Assembly (NCBI RefSeq): GCF_012985465.1
Contig: NZ_JAAQWN010000007.1
Location: forward strand, 186,001-250,000
Origin: Pseudomonas sp. WS 5079
GTDB taxonomy: Bacteria > Pseudomonadota > Gammaproteobacteria > Pseudomonadales > Pseudomonadaceae
Length of the DNA: 64,000 nucleotides
Reading direction: 5' to 3'
Within the stretch, counting starts at the first letter, position 1. Each line of letters opens with the position of its first letter. A program made the translations under genes and the position numbers. Of this stretch, positions 26,935 through 36,545 are shown piece by piece. Below the pieces are notes generated by a model. The model saw nothing but the letters and a program-made list of their open reading frames with translations, was not told the origin of the DNA and searched no databases.

Positions 26935-28022
26935 ACATGCTCAAGTCGCTTGTGCTCTGCGCCGCCGTGCTCAGCAGCGCCGCCCACGCCGAAGAAAAAA
27001 CCCTGCGGGTCTACAACTGGTTCGACTACATCACGCCCAAGGCCCTGGAAGATTTCAAGGCGCAGAACCCGGCGATCAAGCTGGTGTACGACATCTTCGA
27101 CACCAACGAAGCCCTGGAAGCCAAGTTGCTGACCGGCAACTCCGGGTATGACGTGGTGGTGCCGTCCAATGTGTTCCTGGCCAAGCAGATCGAAGCCGGG
27201 GTGTTCCAACCCCTGGACCGCAGCCAGTTGCCCAACTGGAACCACCTCGATCCCAAGCTGATGAAGCTGATCGAGGCCAACGATCCGGGCAACAAACACG
27301 CGGTGCCCTACATGTACGGCACCATCCTCATCGGCTTCAACCCGGACAAGGTCAAGGCCGCCCTGGGCGCCGACGCACCGGTGGACAGCTGGGATTTGAT
27401 CTTCAAAGAAGAGCACATCAGCAAGCTCAAGCAATGCGGCGTGGCACTGTTGGACTCACCGTCGGAAATCCTGCCCCTGGCCCTGCAGCACCTGGGCCTG
27501 GACCCCAACAGCAGCAACCCCAAGGACTATCTCAAAGCCGAAGCGTTGCTGATGAAGATCCGCCCCTACATCACCTACTTCCACTCATCCAAATACATGG
27601 CCGATATCGCCAACGGGGATATCTGCGTGGCCGTCGGTTACTCCGGCAGTTTCTCCCAGGCCGCCAACCGCGCCCGGGAGGCCAAGAACGGGGTGATTGT
27701 CGACATGCGCCTGCCCAAGGAAGGCGCGCCGATCTGGTTCGACATGCTGGCCATTCCCAAGGGCGCGAAAAACCCGCAGGACGCCTACACCTTCATCAAC
27801 TACCTGCTGCAACCCCAGGTGATCGCGCCCATCAGTGATTTTGTCGGCTACCCCAACCCCAACAGGGACGCGACCGAGCACGTCGACCCGGCGATTCGCA
27901 ACAACCCCAACCTGTATCCCACCGAAGCGGCGATGGCCACGCTCTACACCCTCAAGCCCCTGGAGCGCGACGCCGAGCGTGCGCGGACCCGGGCCTGGAG
28001 CAAGATCAAGTCCGGCACCTGA
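26931..28022 (+). CDS. Periplasmic polyamine-binding protein (PotF/SpuD-like)
   Basis: A 363-residue ABC-type solute-binding protein with a signal peptide ending in SSAAHA (about residue 20) and the PotD/PotF start LRVYNWFDYI. Polyamine-site aromatics appear as W-F-D-Y at the N-terminus and YGTILIGFN. No ATPase or permease follows, so it must use transport components encoded elsewhere, or bind acetylpolyamines for the enzyme's pathway. Coupled to the upstream gene through ATGA. Confidence 0.88.
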   Translation: MNMLKSLVLCAAVLSSAAHAEEKTLRVYNWFDYITPKALEDFKAQNPAIKLVYDIFDTNEALEAKLLTGNSGYDVVVPSNVFLAKQIEAGVFQPLDRSQLPNWNHLDPKLMKLIEANDPGNKHAVPYMYGTILIGFNPDKVKAALGADAPVDSWDLIFKEEHISKLKQCGVALLDSPSEILPLALQHLGLDPNSSNPKDYLKAEALLMKIRPYITYFHSSKYMADIANGDICVAVGYSGSFSQAANRAREAKNGVIVDMRLPKEGAPIWFDMLAIPKGAKNPQDAYTFINYLLQPQVIAPISDFVGYPNPNRDATEHVDPAIRNNPNLYPTEAAMATLYTLKPLERDAERARTRAWSKIKSGT

Positions 28023-28137
28023 TTGACCTTGGCCTGGGCGCACCGGCCCCGGCCAGGGTATTTATCTACCGTCTTCGCCGCCGCCGCAGAAACTACCGTG
28101 CAGCTCTTCAAGCCTTCCACTGGCCAAGGAGCTGCAA

Positions 28138-31100
28138 ATGCCCAACGACTCACCCGCCCCCCACAACCGTCCGCCAAGTGCCTATGAGCTGCTGATGCAA
28201 TTGAGTACCGGCCCCTCCATCCGTGAAGTCGCCGCGAACCTGCTACGTGCAGCCCTCAAGGAGCAATACCCGACACTGAACATCGAGCCGGACCTGGCCA
28301 TGGTCGTCACACCGCATTGGCGCATCGTCGGCGATGCGATCCAGGCAGCGCCGGCGTCTACCGAATCACTGACCTCGGTCCTGGCCAACCAGGCCCTGTC
28401 GCCTGAGCCGGTGATCTATATCGACGGCGAGCATTTCCTCACCCTGGAGCCCGCAGCCCAGCCCCCCGACCACCTGCCCGTGAAGATCGATGCTATCGCA
28501 CGGCTGGTCAACGAGCTGTCGGCCCTGATCTTCAGCGCTTTCCAGGAGCAGCAGTTGGACTACTGGAATGCCTCCAACGGCCTGGCAGGCCCCCGCTGGC
28601 AGACACTCGCCCATTCCTTGCGCAACGTATGGAACGTTACGGCCCAGGAAGGCTGGGATGAGCAAGATTGCGCCATGGCCAGGACGCTGTTCCACTTCCC
28701 GCAGCTGGCCAGGCGCAAAACCTCCGATACCTTCCAGACCCACGCTTACCTGGTCGACATTGATGCCAGCCACGAAAACCAGTCCATTCACGTTGGCCTG
28801 TCGGATATCGCGGTGCTGATCGGCGTACACGAGCAACAGCAGCGCATCCTCACGTATTCGCTGAGCACTGGTTATGCGAAATTCGACTCCCTGGACGCCT
28901 TCGGCCAAGCCCTGCCCACAGGCCTGACGCAAAGTGCGGCGCAGGTGAACGTGCAATGGCGCCTGTACGAACCGCAGGGGGATTTCTTCGAGAGCCAGGC
29001 GTGTAACCTGGTCGCCCTGCAACTGGAGGCCATCGGCTCGGTGGGCTCGTCCGGCATCGAAGCACCTCCCGCAGCAGCGGTCGGCGGCAAGGCGGTCGCC
29101 CGCATCCTGCCGGTGATTGAGGACCTGAGCAGCCACTCACTGTCGAACATCCGCCAGATACATGAAGAGCTTCCCGAGTGGCTGACCGGCGCCTCAGACC
29201 TCGACATCTCGACCTACAGCCGCTACCTGATCGACCTGGCCGAACTGCACACCCACAACCACGGGCGCACGTTCCAGGACGGTATCCCGGCAATCCGCGA
29301 CTACGCCCGGGAGCAGTTGCAAGACACACTCAAACAGCAACCCAATGGCGCGAGCCTGAACCTGGACAAGGTCGAGATCAGCATCGAGAGCCCGGTGGTC
29401 TGGGGCACTTTTGTGCTGCCCGGGGCCAGCGACATCACCCGGCGCAGCCTGATCGACCTGGCCCTGGAAAACCTCACCGGGCTGCCCACAGGAACAACCA
29501 GCGTGCTCTACAACGGCGGCAAGAGCCCGACCTGGCTGACCTACACCTACCTCAAGGACCTGATCGAAACCCTCGATATCGGCGAACACTACCCGGCGCT
29601 GATCAAACGCACCCTGCTCGACGACCCTGCTGAGTCGAAGAGCCGGCAGACGCTCTACACCTCGCACTTGCGGGTGCAACTGCCGCTGCTGGCCTTGCAG
29701 TGGAAAATCCAGCGCCTGCATGGCATCGACGAGCGCGGTTACCGCTATGTGGCGGCGGCCGTGCAGGCAGAGGCGCACGAGCGCCAGGTGGAAGGGCAAG
29801 AGATCGTGTTCCGCCGCCTGGCCTTTGTCCCGACCTTGCGCCCCAGCAAGGAACAGGATGGGGTGGCGAATATGTTCGTGATCGGCCCCCGCGACCACAC
29901 CCAGGGCCCGTGCCTGCTGTATCGCCCGTTGCTGACTCCGGTGCTGATCCAGTTCCCGTCCCGGCAAAACCTGCTGTATGCGATCAAGCATCAGCGCACC
30001 CTGCGCGATTCGGTGCTGGCCTGGCTGGCCGAAGACATACGCTTTAACTACGAGCAGTACGTGTTCCCCGCCGCCCTGCCCTCGCCATGGACGGTGGTGC
30101 GCGCGCTGGTGGAACCGCAAGTGGTGCTGCAAATGAGTGGCCCCATGGCCCTGAGCGACGAAGTGCTGGGCAATGATGCCCTGGCGACGTTGTTCACGGA
30201 CAACGCCAATGCGCTGGTGGAGCTGGCCAACCGCCAATCGGTGTCCAATGTGCAGAAGCGCTGGGCCAGTTACCGGCAGGCCGGCTGGATGATTTTCGGC
30301 GCGGCGCTGCCCTTTTTGGGGCGCACGGTGGGGATCGCCGCATGGATCTGGCAAATCATGGACGACCTGCAAGCCACGGCCCAGGCCGAACCGGGGCCCG
30401 ATGGGGAGGTTTCCTGGACGGCTCAGGTCGACCTGCTGCTCAACCTGGGCATGGCCCTGGTGCTGCACGTGACCTTGCGCCACCCACCTGAGCGAGCAGC
30501 GCAAAAGGTGGCGCTGGTGGAGCCTGAACCCACACCGGTAGAACCTGAAACCACGGTTCTGGAAAAGACGCAAAAAGCACTGCCGCCGTCGCCCAAAGTC
30601 CTCGTCAGCCAGCAAGCCAACGTGTCCGAGAGCGACCTGGCCGCACGTCATCAAGGCCTCCTGCACAGCAGCGGCGCACTCAGTCGTGCGCCCTCAAGCC
30701 TGGGGGCGACCCTGGATCGCTTCAAAATTGACAAACCCGAGGGGCTGGGGGAGCCGATCACGGAGGCCGGGGTGCACCTGCATCTCTATGCCCTTGCCGA
30801 TAAATGGTACGCACCGGTCGGCCCACGCTGGTTCGAGGTGACGGTGGATGAGAACGACAACGTCATGATCATCGACCCCAAACGCCCCACCCACAACGGC
30901 CCCTTGCTGCTAAGCAACCTGGCCGGCCAATGGTTTGTCGACACCCGCCTGCGCCTGCGCGGTGCCGGGTTCAGGAACCGCCGCAAAGCCGCACAAGCCA
31001 AAGCACCTTCGCGCATCCTCGACCTGCGGCAAAAACTCAACGCGTTCAACGCCGACCAGCGACGCGGGCAAACCGAAATCACCCAGGCACATGCGGCGAT

Positions 31101-32772
31101 AGAGCCAAAGCCAGGCCCCTCCTCCGAGCGCCAGCGCGAGGCGTACATCGACAAGGTCGACGCCCGCATGGCCGAATACGACGTGCCCATCCGCCAACTG
31201 CGGGCACTGAACATCATCGACACGGTGCCCAATTACCAGGGCAACATGATTGACTATTTGAGCCAACAACTGCTGCTGACCCGTTCAGCCGTTGCGCAAC
31301 GCCTGCCCATGTTTCGCACCAAGCTATTGACCACGCTCCAGGAGCTGGAAACGATCACCTCGCGGGACGCCAAGCTTCAGGCGCAGCTCGCCGGAACGGT
31401 ATCAAAGCTCAACCTGGACATGATCAAGCGCCTGCAATACGCCGAGTCGCGTTATCGCGAGCTGGAAAAGCTCGGTATCGAGGGCACCAAAATCATCCAG
31501 ACCACGCTGCGCGCCTTGCCCCACTTCAAGCTGTACGACCTCAAAGCCCTGCAAATCACCCTGACCCGCTACCTGTGCATCACGCCAGGCACCGGCGAAG
31601 CGTTCACCGATGCGCACCGCCAGCTCGATGAAATCGTCAACTGCGCCGATATCAACATCCTGACCTGGGTCGAGACCCTGAGCGAATCGACCATCAGCAA
31701 CCCGGACGAGCGCCTCGATGTGCTCAACAGCCTGGTAGAACAGTTCGCCATCATTGACCAGCGCTTGCTGGACCTGCACGCCGAATACCCTGAACACGTG
31801 CAGCGAGAGCCCCTGGAAGACCTGCGCCAGCGGATCGACGAATTCAACCAGCAGGCGACTCACGAACTGGTGCTGCTGCTGCGTGAGCGCAAGCCCCCGG
31901 AACCCAAGGCCGGCTCGTCCAGAACGCCGCAGACGCCGAAAAAAAAGGTTATCAAGACCCGTTTCAGCGGCGTGCTGGTGGGGGAGTTGCGGCCTGACGA
32001 GGCAGGCCTGCTGGATGTCAGGGCGCCGGTGACGGGCAAGGTCATTGCCACCTTCCACGAAAAAAGCCCCGGCGTGTGGGTGGAACGCGCAAGGCCTGCC
32101 GCAAAGCTGCCCAAGCCACAGGCTGCCGACCTCAATACCAGCATGAACGATGGTCAGCACCTGCTGGATGAGGAACCCGCCGCCACGCAGCGGGTGCTGG
32201 CGCATGCCAAAAAAGCCGGACGCATCCCGGTAGAGATCGAAGAAATGCTGCATCAGTACGCGGCACGCCTGGAGCAGGCGGTTAACACGGTCGAGGAGGC
32301 GCTGACCCAGCGCAACCTCACCGAAAGCGATCGCCCCTCTGCTGCCACACTCAACCGCAAACTCAACGAGGCGGCGCAACGCCTCTACCAATTGGGCACC
32401 AACACCCGTATCAGCATGACCAAACAGCAACTGCCCACCGCCGAACGGGTGGAATGGCTGCACAGCCTGGGGCAGGTAAACATCGTCAAGGTGGTCACCC
32501 GCCGACGCCTCAAGGGGCCCGGCAAAAACTATCTGGATGAGTACGCCATCCGCGATCACCAAAGCCAGGAAGTGCTGTGGTATGCGCACTTCCACTACGA
32601 ATCGCCGCAAGCCGAACTCGACAACTACACCGCCGGCCACCTCAAGACCCGCGACCAGCAAAAGCTCGGCGGCGCGATCCACCGTACGGGCTTGAGCGAG
32701 CGCGACCAGATCGCGATTTATCGCAGTGAAATCCGCCCGCCACTGGCGCGTGCCCTGTTCTTCCAGAACTGA
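28138..32772 (+). CDS. Very large DUF6543-like (dermonecrotic-toxin-domain) protein
   Basis: A 1544-residue protein with AAGGAG before its start and no signal peptide. By overall style (repeated FPQLARR, WTA-type and LYNGGKSPTWLTYTYL segments, long helical second half) I place it with the Pseudomonas DUF6543 proteins annotated as dermonecrotic toxin-like, but this is recognition from memory. Two hydrophobic stretches lie near 716-740 and 765-780. The part from about 960 to 1250 is charged and probably coiled coil. It ends 3 bp from the convergent MocR gene. No immunity or secretion partner is visible. Confidence 0.6.
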   Translation: MPNDSPAPHNRPPSAYELLMQLSTGPSIREVAANLLRAALKEQYPTLNIEPDLAMVVTPHWRIVGDAIQAAPASTESLTSVLANQALSPEPVIYIDGEHFLTLEPAAQPPDHLPVKIDAIARLVNELSALIFSAFQEQQLDYWNASNGLAGPRWQTLAHSLRNVWNVTAQEGWDEQDCAMARTLFHFPQLARRKTSDTFQTHAYLVDIDASHENQSIHVGLSDIAVLIGVHEQQQRILTYSLSTGYAKFDSLDAFGQALPTGLTQSAAQVNVQWRLYEPQGDFFESQACNLVALQLEAIGSVGSSGIEAPPAAAVGGKAVARILPVIEDLSSHSLSNIRQIHEELPEWLTGASDLDISTYSRYLIDLAELHTHNHGRTFQDGIPAIRDYAREQLQDTLKQQPNGASLNLDKVEISIESPVVWGTFVLPGASDITRRSLIDLALENLTGLPTGTTSVLYNGGKSPTWLTYTYLKDLIETLDIGEHYPALIKRTLLDDPAESKSRQTLYTSHLRVQLPLLALQWKIQRLHGIDERGYRYVAAAVQAEAHERQVEGQEIVFRRLAFVPTLRPSKEQDGVANMFVIGPRDHTQGPCLLYRPLLTPVLIQFPSRQNLLYAIKHQRTLRDSVLAWLAEDIRFNYEQYVFPAALPSPWTVVRALVEPQVVLQMSGPMALSDEVLGNDALATLFTDNANALVELANRQSVSNVQKRWASYRQAGWMIFGAALPFLGRTVGIAAWIWQIMDDLQATAQAEPGPDGEVSWTAQVDLLLNLGMALVLHVTLRHPPERAAQKVALVEPEPTPVEPETTVLEKTQKALPPSPKVLVSQQANVSESDLAARHQGLLHSSGALSRAPSSLGATLDRFKIDKPEGLGEPITEAGVHLHLYALADKWYAPVGPRWFEVTVDENDNVMIIDPKRPTHNGPLLLSNLAGQWFVDTRLRLRGAGFRNRRKAAQAKAPSRILDLRQKLNAFNADQRRGQTEITQAHAAIEPKPGPSSERQREAYIDKVDARMAEYDVPIRQLRALNIIDTVPNYQGNMIDYLSQQLLLTRSAVAQRLPMFRTKLLTTLQELETITSRDAKLQAQLAGTVSKLNLDMIKRLQYAESRYRELEKLGIEGTKIIQTTLRALPHFKLYDLKALQITLTRYLCITPGTGEAFTDAHRQLDEIVNCADINILTWVETLSESTISNPDERLDVLNSLVEQFAIIDQRLLDLHAEYPEHVQREPLEDLRQRIDEFNQQATHELVLLLRERKPPEPKAGSSRTPQTPKKKVIKTRFSGVLVGELRPDEAGLLDVRAPVTGKVIATFHEKSPGVWVERARPAAKLPKPQAADLNTSMNDGQHLLDEEPAATQRVLAHAKKAGRIPVEIEEMLHQYAARLEQAVNTVEEALTQRNLTESDRPSAATLNRKLNEAAQRLYQLGTNTRISMTKQQLPTAERVEWLHSLGQVNIVKVVTRRRLKGPGKNYLDEYAIRDHQSQEVLWYAHFHYESPQAELDNYTAGHLKTRDQQKLGGAIHRTGLSERDQIAIYRSEIRPPLARALFFQN

Positions 32773-32775
32773 GGC

Positions 32776-34299
32776 TCAACCGGCCTGCCAGGCCCGGCGC
32801 AACCGGGCCAGCGCCTGGGCAATAGCCTCTTCGGGCACGGCGGCAAACCCCAGCACCAGGCCGGCACGCAGCTCCGGTGCCGGCCCGGTATCGGGCAGCC
32901 AGTAGCTGCTCAGGGCGTTGATCTCCACATCCGCGGCCAAGGCCTGGGCCACCAGTTGCGCTTCACGGGCCAAGCCCTGCACCCGCACGGTGAGGTGCAA
33001 GCCGGCCGCGACACCGGGCAGGCTCCCCACACCCGGCACATCGGCCGGCCAGCCGGCCAGCACGGCATTGCGCCGGCTCAGGGCGGCGCGACGCATGCGG
33101 CGGATATGCCGCTGGAAGTGCCCCGCTGCCATGAACTCAGCCATCACTGCCTGGGTGCTGACCTCAGAGTGCCGCACATCCACGGCGCGGCGTCGGGTGA
33201 AGGCACTCACCAGCGCCTGGGGCAAAACCAGATAGCCCAGGCGCAACGCCGGGAACGCCACCTTGCCGAAGGTACCCACGTAGAGCACCCGGCCACTGCG
33301 GTCCAGGGCGGCCAGCGGGGCCAAGGGCGCGCCGCTGTAGCGGTACTCGCCGTCGTAGTCGTCCTCGATGACCCAGCCACCGGTGCGCTCGGCCCAGGCC
33401 AGCAGCTCCAGGCGCCGGGCCAGGCTCATCACCACCCCCGTCGGGTATTGGTGCGAGGGCGTGACGTAGGCCAGGCGGCAATCGCTGAGCGCGTTCAACG
33501 CGGTGCAGTCGATGCCCCCAGCGTCCACTGCCACGCCTTGGAGTTTCGCCCCGGCAATGGCGAACGCATGTCCAGCCGCCCGATAACCGGGATTTTCAAT
33601 CGCCACTCCATCCCCGGGCTCCACCAGCAGCTGTGCACAAAGGCTGATCGCCTGTTGCGCGCCACTGGTGATCACTATTTGCTCAGCAGTGCACTGCATG
33701 CCTCGCGAGCTACGCAAGTAGGCGGCGATCAGCCCGCGCAGGCGCGCGTCCCCTGCCGGGTCGCCGTAGCACAACTGCTGCAGGTTCGGCTTGCGCCAAA
33801 AAGCCGCATTCAGCTTGGCCCACACGTCAAACGGGAACAGATCGAAGGCCGGCACACCCACGCGAAAAGCCCGTGGCGGGCCAGCCGGCGGCAAGGGTAA
33901 ATGGTTGCTTTCCAGACGACCCAAGGCGCCGCTGTGGATAACTGCACTGGATGAAAATCCAGGCAGGTCGGCGTGAATTGTGGATAAAGCTGGGGATAAA
34001 CCTGTTGATAACCCTGTGGACACTTTTGTGGATAGTTTTTTTTCCAATTGCGCCACATAGGTCCCGTCACCCACCCGCCCTTCGATAAAGCCTTCGGCAT
34101 ACAGCTGGTCGTAGGCCCGCACCACGCTATTGCGGGAAATCCCCAGGGCCGCTGCCAGGTCGCGGCTAGCCGGCAGGCGAGTGCCACTGGCCAGTCGCCC
34201 ATCCAGCACGCGCTGGCGCAGCGCCTCGTACAACTGGCGTGTCAGGCCTTGGCGACGATCAAGCTCGATACCAGCAGGGTTAAACGACATGGGCGACAT
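32776..34299 (-). CDS. MocR/PdxR-type regulator (GntR HTH fused to aminotransferase domain)
   Basis: A 507-residue fusion: N-terminal GntR winged helix (GLTRQLYEALRQRVLDGRLASGTRLPASRDLAAALGISRNSVVRAYDQL), a linker, and a fold-type-I aminotransferase domain with YVTPSHQYPTG and the PLP-Lys segment GTFGK. The linker (about residues 88-110) is made of four-residue LST-type repeats encoded by a 12-bp DNA repeat. It is divergent from a PaiB-like gene, a pairing common for MocR regulators of flavin- or PLP-related genes. Confidence 0.88.
   Translation of the reverse strand: MSPMSFNPAGIELDRRQGLTRQLYEALRQRVLDGRLASGTRLPASRDLAAALGISRNSVVRAYDQLYAEGFIEGRVGDGTYVAQLEKKLSTKVSTGLSTGLSPALSTIHADLPGFSSSAVIHSGALGRLESNHLPLPPAGPPRAFRVGVPAFDLFPFDVWAKLNAAFWRKPNLQQLCYGDPAGDARLRGLIAAYLRSSRGMQCTAEQIVITSGAQQAISLCAQLLVEPGDGVAIENPGYRAAGHAFAIAGAKLQGVAVDAGGIDCTALNALSDCRLAYVTPSHQYPTGVVMSLARRLELLAWAERTGGWVIEDDYDGEYRYSGAPLAPLAALDRSGRVLYVGTFGKVAFPALRLGYLVLPQALVSAFTRRRAVDVRHSEVSTQAVMAEFMAAGHFQRHIRRMRRAALSRRNAVLAGWPADVPGVGSLPGVAAGLHLTVRVQGLAREAQLVAQALAADVEINALSSYWLPDTGPAPELRAGLVLGFAAVPEEAIAQALARLRRAWQAG
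33979..34038. repeat. Five 12-bp tandem repeats carrying DnaA-box-like 9-mers
   Basis: Units start at 33979, 33991, 34003, 34015 and 34027. Their first nine bases read TGTGGATAA, TGGGGATAA, TGTTGATAA, TGTGGACAC and TGTGGATAG; the first is a perfect DnaA box (TTATCCACA on the other strand). Another perfect one lies at 33933-33941. The repeat is inside the MocR coding region and keeps its frame. Confidence 0.8.
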
Positions 34300-34300
34300 A

Positions 34301-34345
34301 TTGGACCTATGAAATTGGTCTGAGATGGCTCTTACAACGGACCAT
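34301..34345. promoter_or_regulatory. Candidate MocR operator between divergent genes
   Basis: TTGGACC (34301), TTGGTCT (34315) and CGGACCA (34338) form direct and inverted copies in the 87-bp divergent space, a layout typical of MocR-type sites. Confidence 0.4.
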
Positions 34346-34386
34346 TAGCCTGCCTAGGATGCACGTATTCGCCAAGGAAAATATTC

Positions 34387-35022
34387 ATGTACACACCGTC
34401 CGCCTTTGCTCTCGACGATTTGCCCGAACAGCAGCAACTGATCCAGCACACGCGCCTGGCGCAACTGGTGACCTTTGGCGAACAAGGCCTGCAAGCCAGC
34501 CATCTGCCGCTGCTGCTCAACCCCGACGAGGGCCCCAACGGCACCCTCTACGGGCACCTGGCCAAGGCCAACCCTCAGTGGCGCGACCTACAAAATGGTA
34601 GCGAAGCGCTGGTGATCTTCGCGGGCGCCGAGGCCTACGTCAGCCCGGCGTTCTACCCGGCCAAGGCCGAACACGGCAAAGTGGTACCAACCTGGAACTA
34701 CCTGGCGGTACACGCCTACGGCAAGGCCCAGGTGTTTACCGATGCCGAGCGCTTGCTGGCGGTGGTCAGTGCGCTGACCGATCGCCATGAAGGCCGCCGC
34801 GCCCAGCCATGGAAAGTCAGCGACGCCCCGGCCAGCTACATTGACGGCATGCTCAAGGCCATCGTCGGCTTCGTCCTGCCAATCGAGCGCCTGATCGGCA
34901 AACGCAAGCTCAGCCAGAACCGCAGCGCGGCCGACATTGCCGGGGTGCGCGAAGGACTGGCCGCCAGCGTTGATATGCGTGACCAAACCCTCGCCCGATT
35001 CATTCCCAAGGACCGCACATGA
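34387..35022 (+). CDS. PaiB-family FMN-binding protein (FMN-binding negative transcriptional regulator)
   Basis: A 211-residue protein of the PaiB family: split-barrel flavin-binding fold with GTLYGHLAKANPQW and YVSPAFYPAKAEHGKVVPTWNY, the conserved segments of the family. Such proteins are annotated as FMN-binding transcriptional regulators; enzymatic roles are possible. Divergent from the MocR gene and overlapping the following acetyltransferase gene, suggesting a small operon controlled by MocR. Confidence 0.88.
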   Translation: MYTPSAFALDDLPEQQQLIQHTRLAQLVTFGEQGLQASHLPLLLNPDEGPNGTLYGHLAKANPQWRDLQNGSEALVIFAGAEAYVSPAFYPAKAEHGKVVPTWNYLAVHAYGKAQVFTDAERLLAVVSALTDRHEGRRAQPWKVSDAPASYIDGMLKAIVGFVLPIERLIGKRKLSQNRSAADIAGVREGLAASVDMRDQTLARFIPKDRT

Positions 35023-35465
35023 GCCAGATCGAAATCCGCCGGGTAGCAGCCACCGAGCACGCCGCCTGGTTACCGCTGTGGCAGGCCTACCTGCGCTTCT
35101 ATAACACCGAGTTGCCTGACGCGGTCAGCGCCTGCACGTGGCAACGCCTGCTCGACCCCAGCGAACCGACCCATTCGGCCCTGGCCTGGCAGGATGGCAA
35201 GGCGGTGGGCATGGTCAACTTTATCTATCACCGCTCCAACTGGAGCATCGAAAACTCCTGTTACCTGCAAGACCTGTTCGTGGAACCCGGCCAACGCGGC
35301 ACCGGGGTTGGTCGCCAACTGATCGAGTTCGTCTACACCACCGCCAAGGCCGAGGGGTGCGCCAAGGTCCACTGGTTGACCCATGAGAGCAACGCCACGG
35401 CGATCCAGTTGTATGAACGCATTGCCGAACGTCCCGGCTTTATCCAATTTCGCAAAGGCCTTTAA
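35019..35465 (+). CDS. GNAT-family N-acetyltransferase
   Basis: A 148-residue acetyltransferase. The acetyl-CoA pyrophosphate loop is visible as QRGTGVG, after the beta-4 strand CYLQDLFVEP. It lies four bases into the end of the PaiB-like gene. The substrate is unknown; together with PaiB and another GNAT gene it recalls the paiA-paiB arrangement, where PaiA is a polyamine acetyltransferase. Confidence 0.85.
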   Translation: MSQIEIRRVAATEHAAWLPLWQAYLRFYNTELPDAVSACTWQRLLDPSEPTHSALAWQDGKAVGMVNFIYHRSNWSIENSCYLQDLFVEPGQRGTGVGRQLIEFVYTTAKAEGCAKVHWLTHESNATAIQLYERIAERPGFIQFRKGL

Positions 35466-35475
35466 GGAGTACCCC

Positions 35476-36147
35476 ATGTCGACCTCACTTGCAGATTGGA
35501 AAGGCGCCCCCGCGCCCACCGCCCAATTGATCGAAGGGCGCTTTATCCGCCTGGAAAAACTCGACCCGGCCCGCCACGCCGATGGCTTGTGGCAAGCCCT
35601 CCAGGGCCCCGGCGCCGACCCCAAGCTGTGGGACTATTTGCCCTACGGCCCGTTTCCCGAGCGCGCCGCGTTCGACGCGTGGTTGAACAACCACGCGGCC
35701 AACAGCGACCCATACTTTTTCAGCGTGATCGACCGCGCCAGCGGCGACGTGCAGGGCATCCTCAGCCTGATGTCGATCGTCCCGGCCCAGGGCCGCATCG
35801 AAATCGGCCACGTCACCTTCGGCGCACCGATGCAGCGCTCGCCCAAAAGCACCGAGGCCGTGTACCTGCTGGCCCGGCACTCGTTCGAGCTGGGCTACCG
35901 CCGCCTGGAATGGAAGTGCAACAACGGCAACGCCCGCTCCAAATACGCCGCCGAGCGGCTGGGATTCAGTTTTGAAGGGGTGTTCCGCCAGCATATGGTG
36001 GTCAAGGGGCAGAACCGCGATACCGCGTGGTACTCGATCCTCGATGGGGAATGGCCGAAGGTAGGCGCGGGGTTTGAGGCGTGGCTATCCGAGACTAACC
36101 AGACAGCGGATGGGCAGGCGAAAAGCCTGGCGCAATGCCGGGGCTGA
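35476..36147 (+). CDS. GNAT-family N-acetyltransferase, RimJ/RimL type
   Basis: A 223-residue protein of the RimJ/RimL/alanine acetyltransferase class: RLEKLDPARHADGL, an EIGHVTFGAPMQRSPKSTEAVYLL acetyl-CoA region and the C-terminal RLEWKCNNGNARSKYAAERLGFSFEG. The start at 35476 has AAGGAG 7-8 nt upstream. Operon partner of the preceding acetyltransferase (10-bp gap). The protein or small-molecule target is unknown. Confidence 0.87.
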   Translation: MSTSLADWKGAPAPTAQLIEGRFIRLEKLDPARHADGLWQALQGPGADPKLWDYLPYGPFPERAAFDAWLNNHAANSDPYFFSVIDRASGDVQGILSLMSIVPAQGRIEIGHVTFGAPMQRSPKSTEAVYLLARHSFELGYRRLEWKCNNGNARSKYAAERLGFSFEGVFRQHMVVKGQNRDTAWYSILDGEWPKVGAGFEAWLSETNQTADGQAKSLAQCRG

Positions 36148-36150
36148 CGG

Positions 36151-36429
36151 TCAGTTCAGCGACCGCCGGACCTTGACCACATCCATCTGCAAACCGAACG
36201 GCCGGAACACCGCGTTCAACGACTTGAGCGTCTGATTGCCCTCGCCATGCTCGATATGCACCAGGGTGCGCAGGGAAATCTTGCACATCCTGGCGCATTG
36301 GCTCTGGTGCACTCCGGTGGCGTCCACGCCCAGCCGACGCACGGCTTCGCCGATCTGCAGGATGCCTTCGGCCAGGCCCTGCTTTGCGCTCTGGATCAAC
36401 AAAGCGCGTGTCCAGGCCACAACCCGCAC
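36151..36429 (-). CDS. Small HTH protein, HipB/XRE-like
   Basis: A protein of up to 92 residues with a helix-turn-helix in its C-terminal half (ARMCKISLRTLVHIEHGEGNQTLKSLNAVFRPFGL), as in HipB-type antitoxins. The longest start, at 36429, is GTG; a shorter start is possible. No HipA kinase gene is next to it, so it is an orphan regulator. It ends 3 bp from the convergent acetyltransferase gene. Confidence 0.65.
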   Translation of the reverse strand: MRVVAWTRALLIQSAKQGLAEGILQIGEAVRRLGVDATGVHQSQCARMCKISLRTLVHIEHGEGNQTLKSLNAVFRPFGLQMDVVKVRRSLN

Positions 36430-36545
36430 GTATGTATTCGCCCCGGACTAAAGACATCTCCCTCCCACCTAAAACGCTGCTCCTGACAGTTATCCCTCCG
36501 CCGCCTCGCTAAATTCCCCGCCTCACATATCAGAGGTCGGACCCT

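Noticed and set aside
33933..34038. Repeat array as a plasmid iteron origin or CRISPR
   Set aside because: It lies in frame in a coding region, there is no rep gene nearby, units are 12 bp without spacers, and no cas genes occur.
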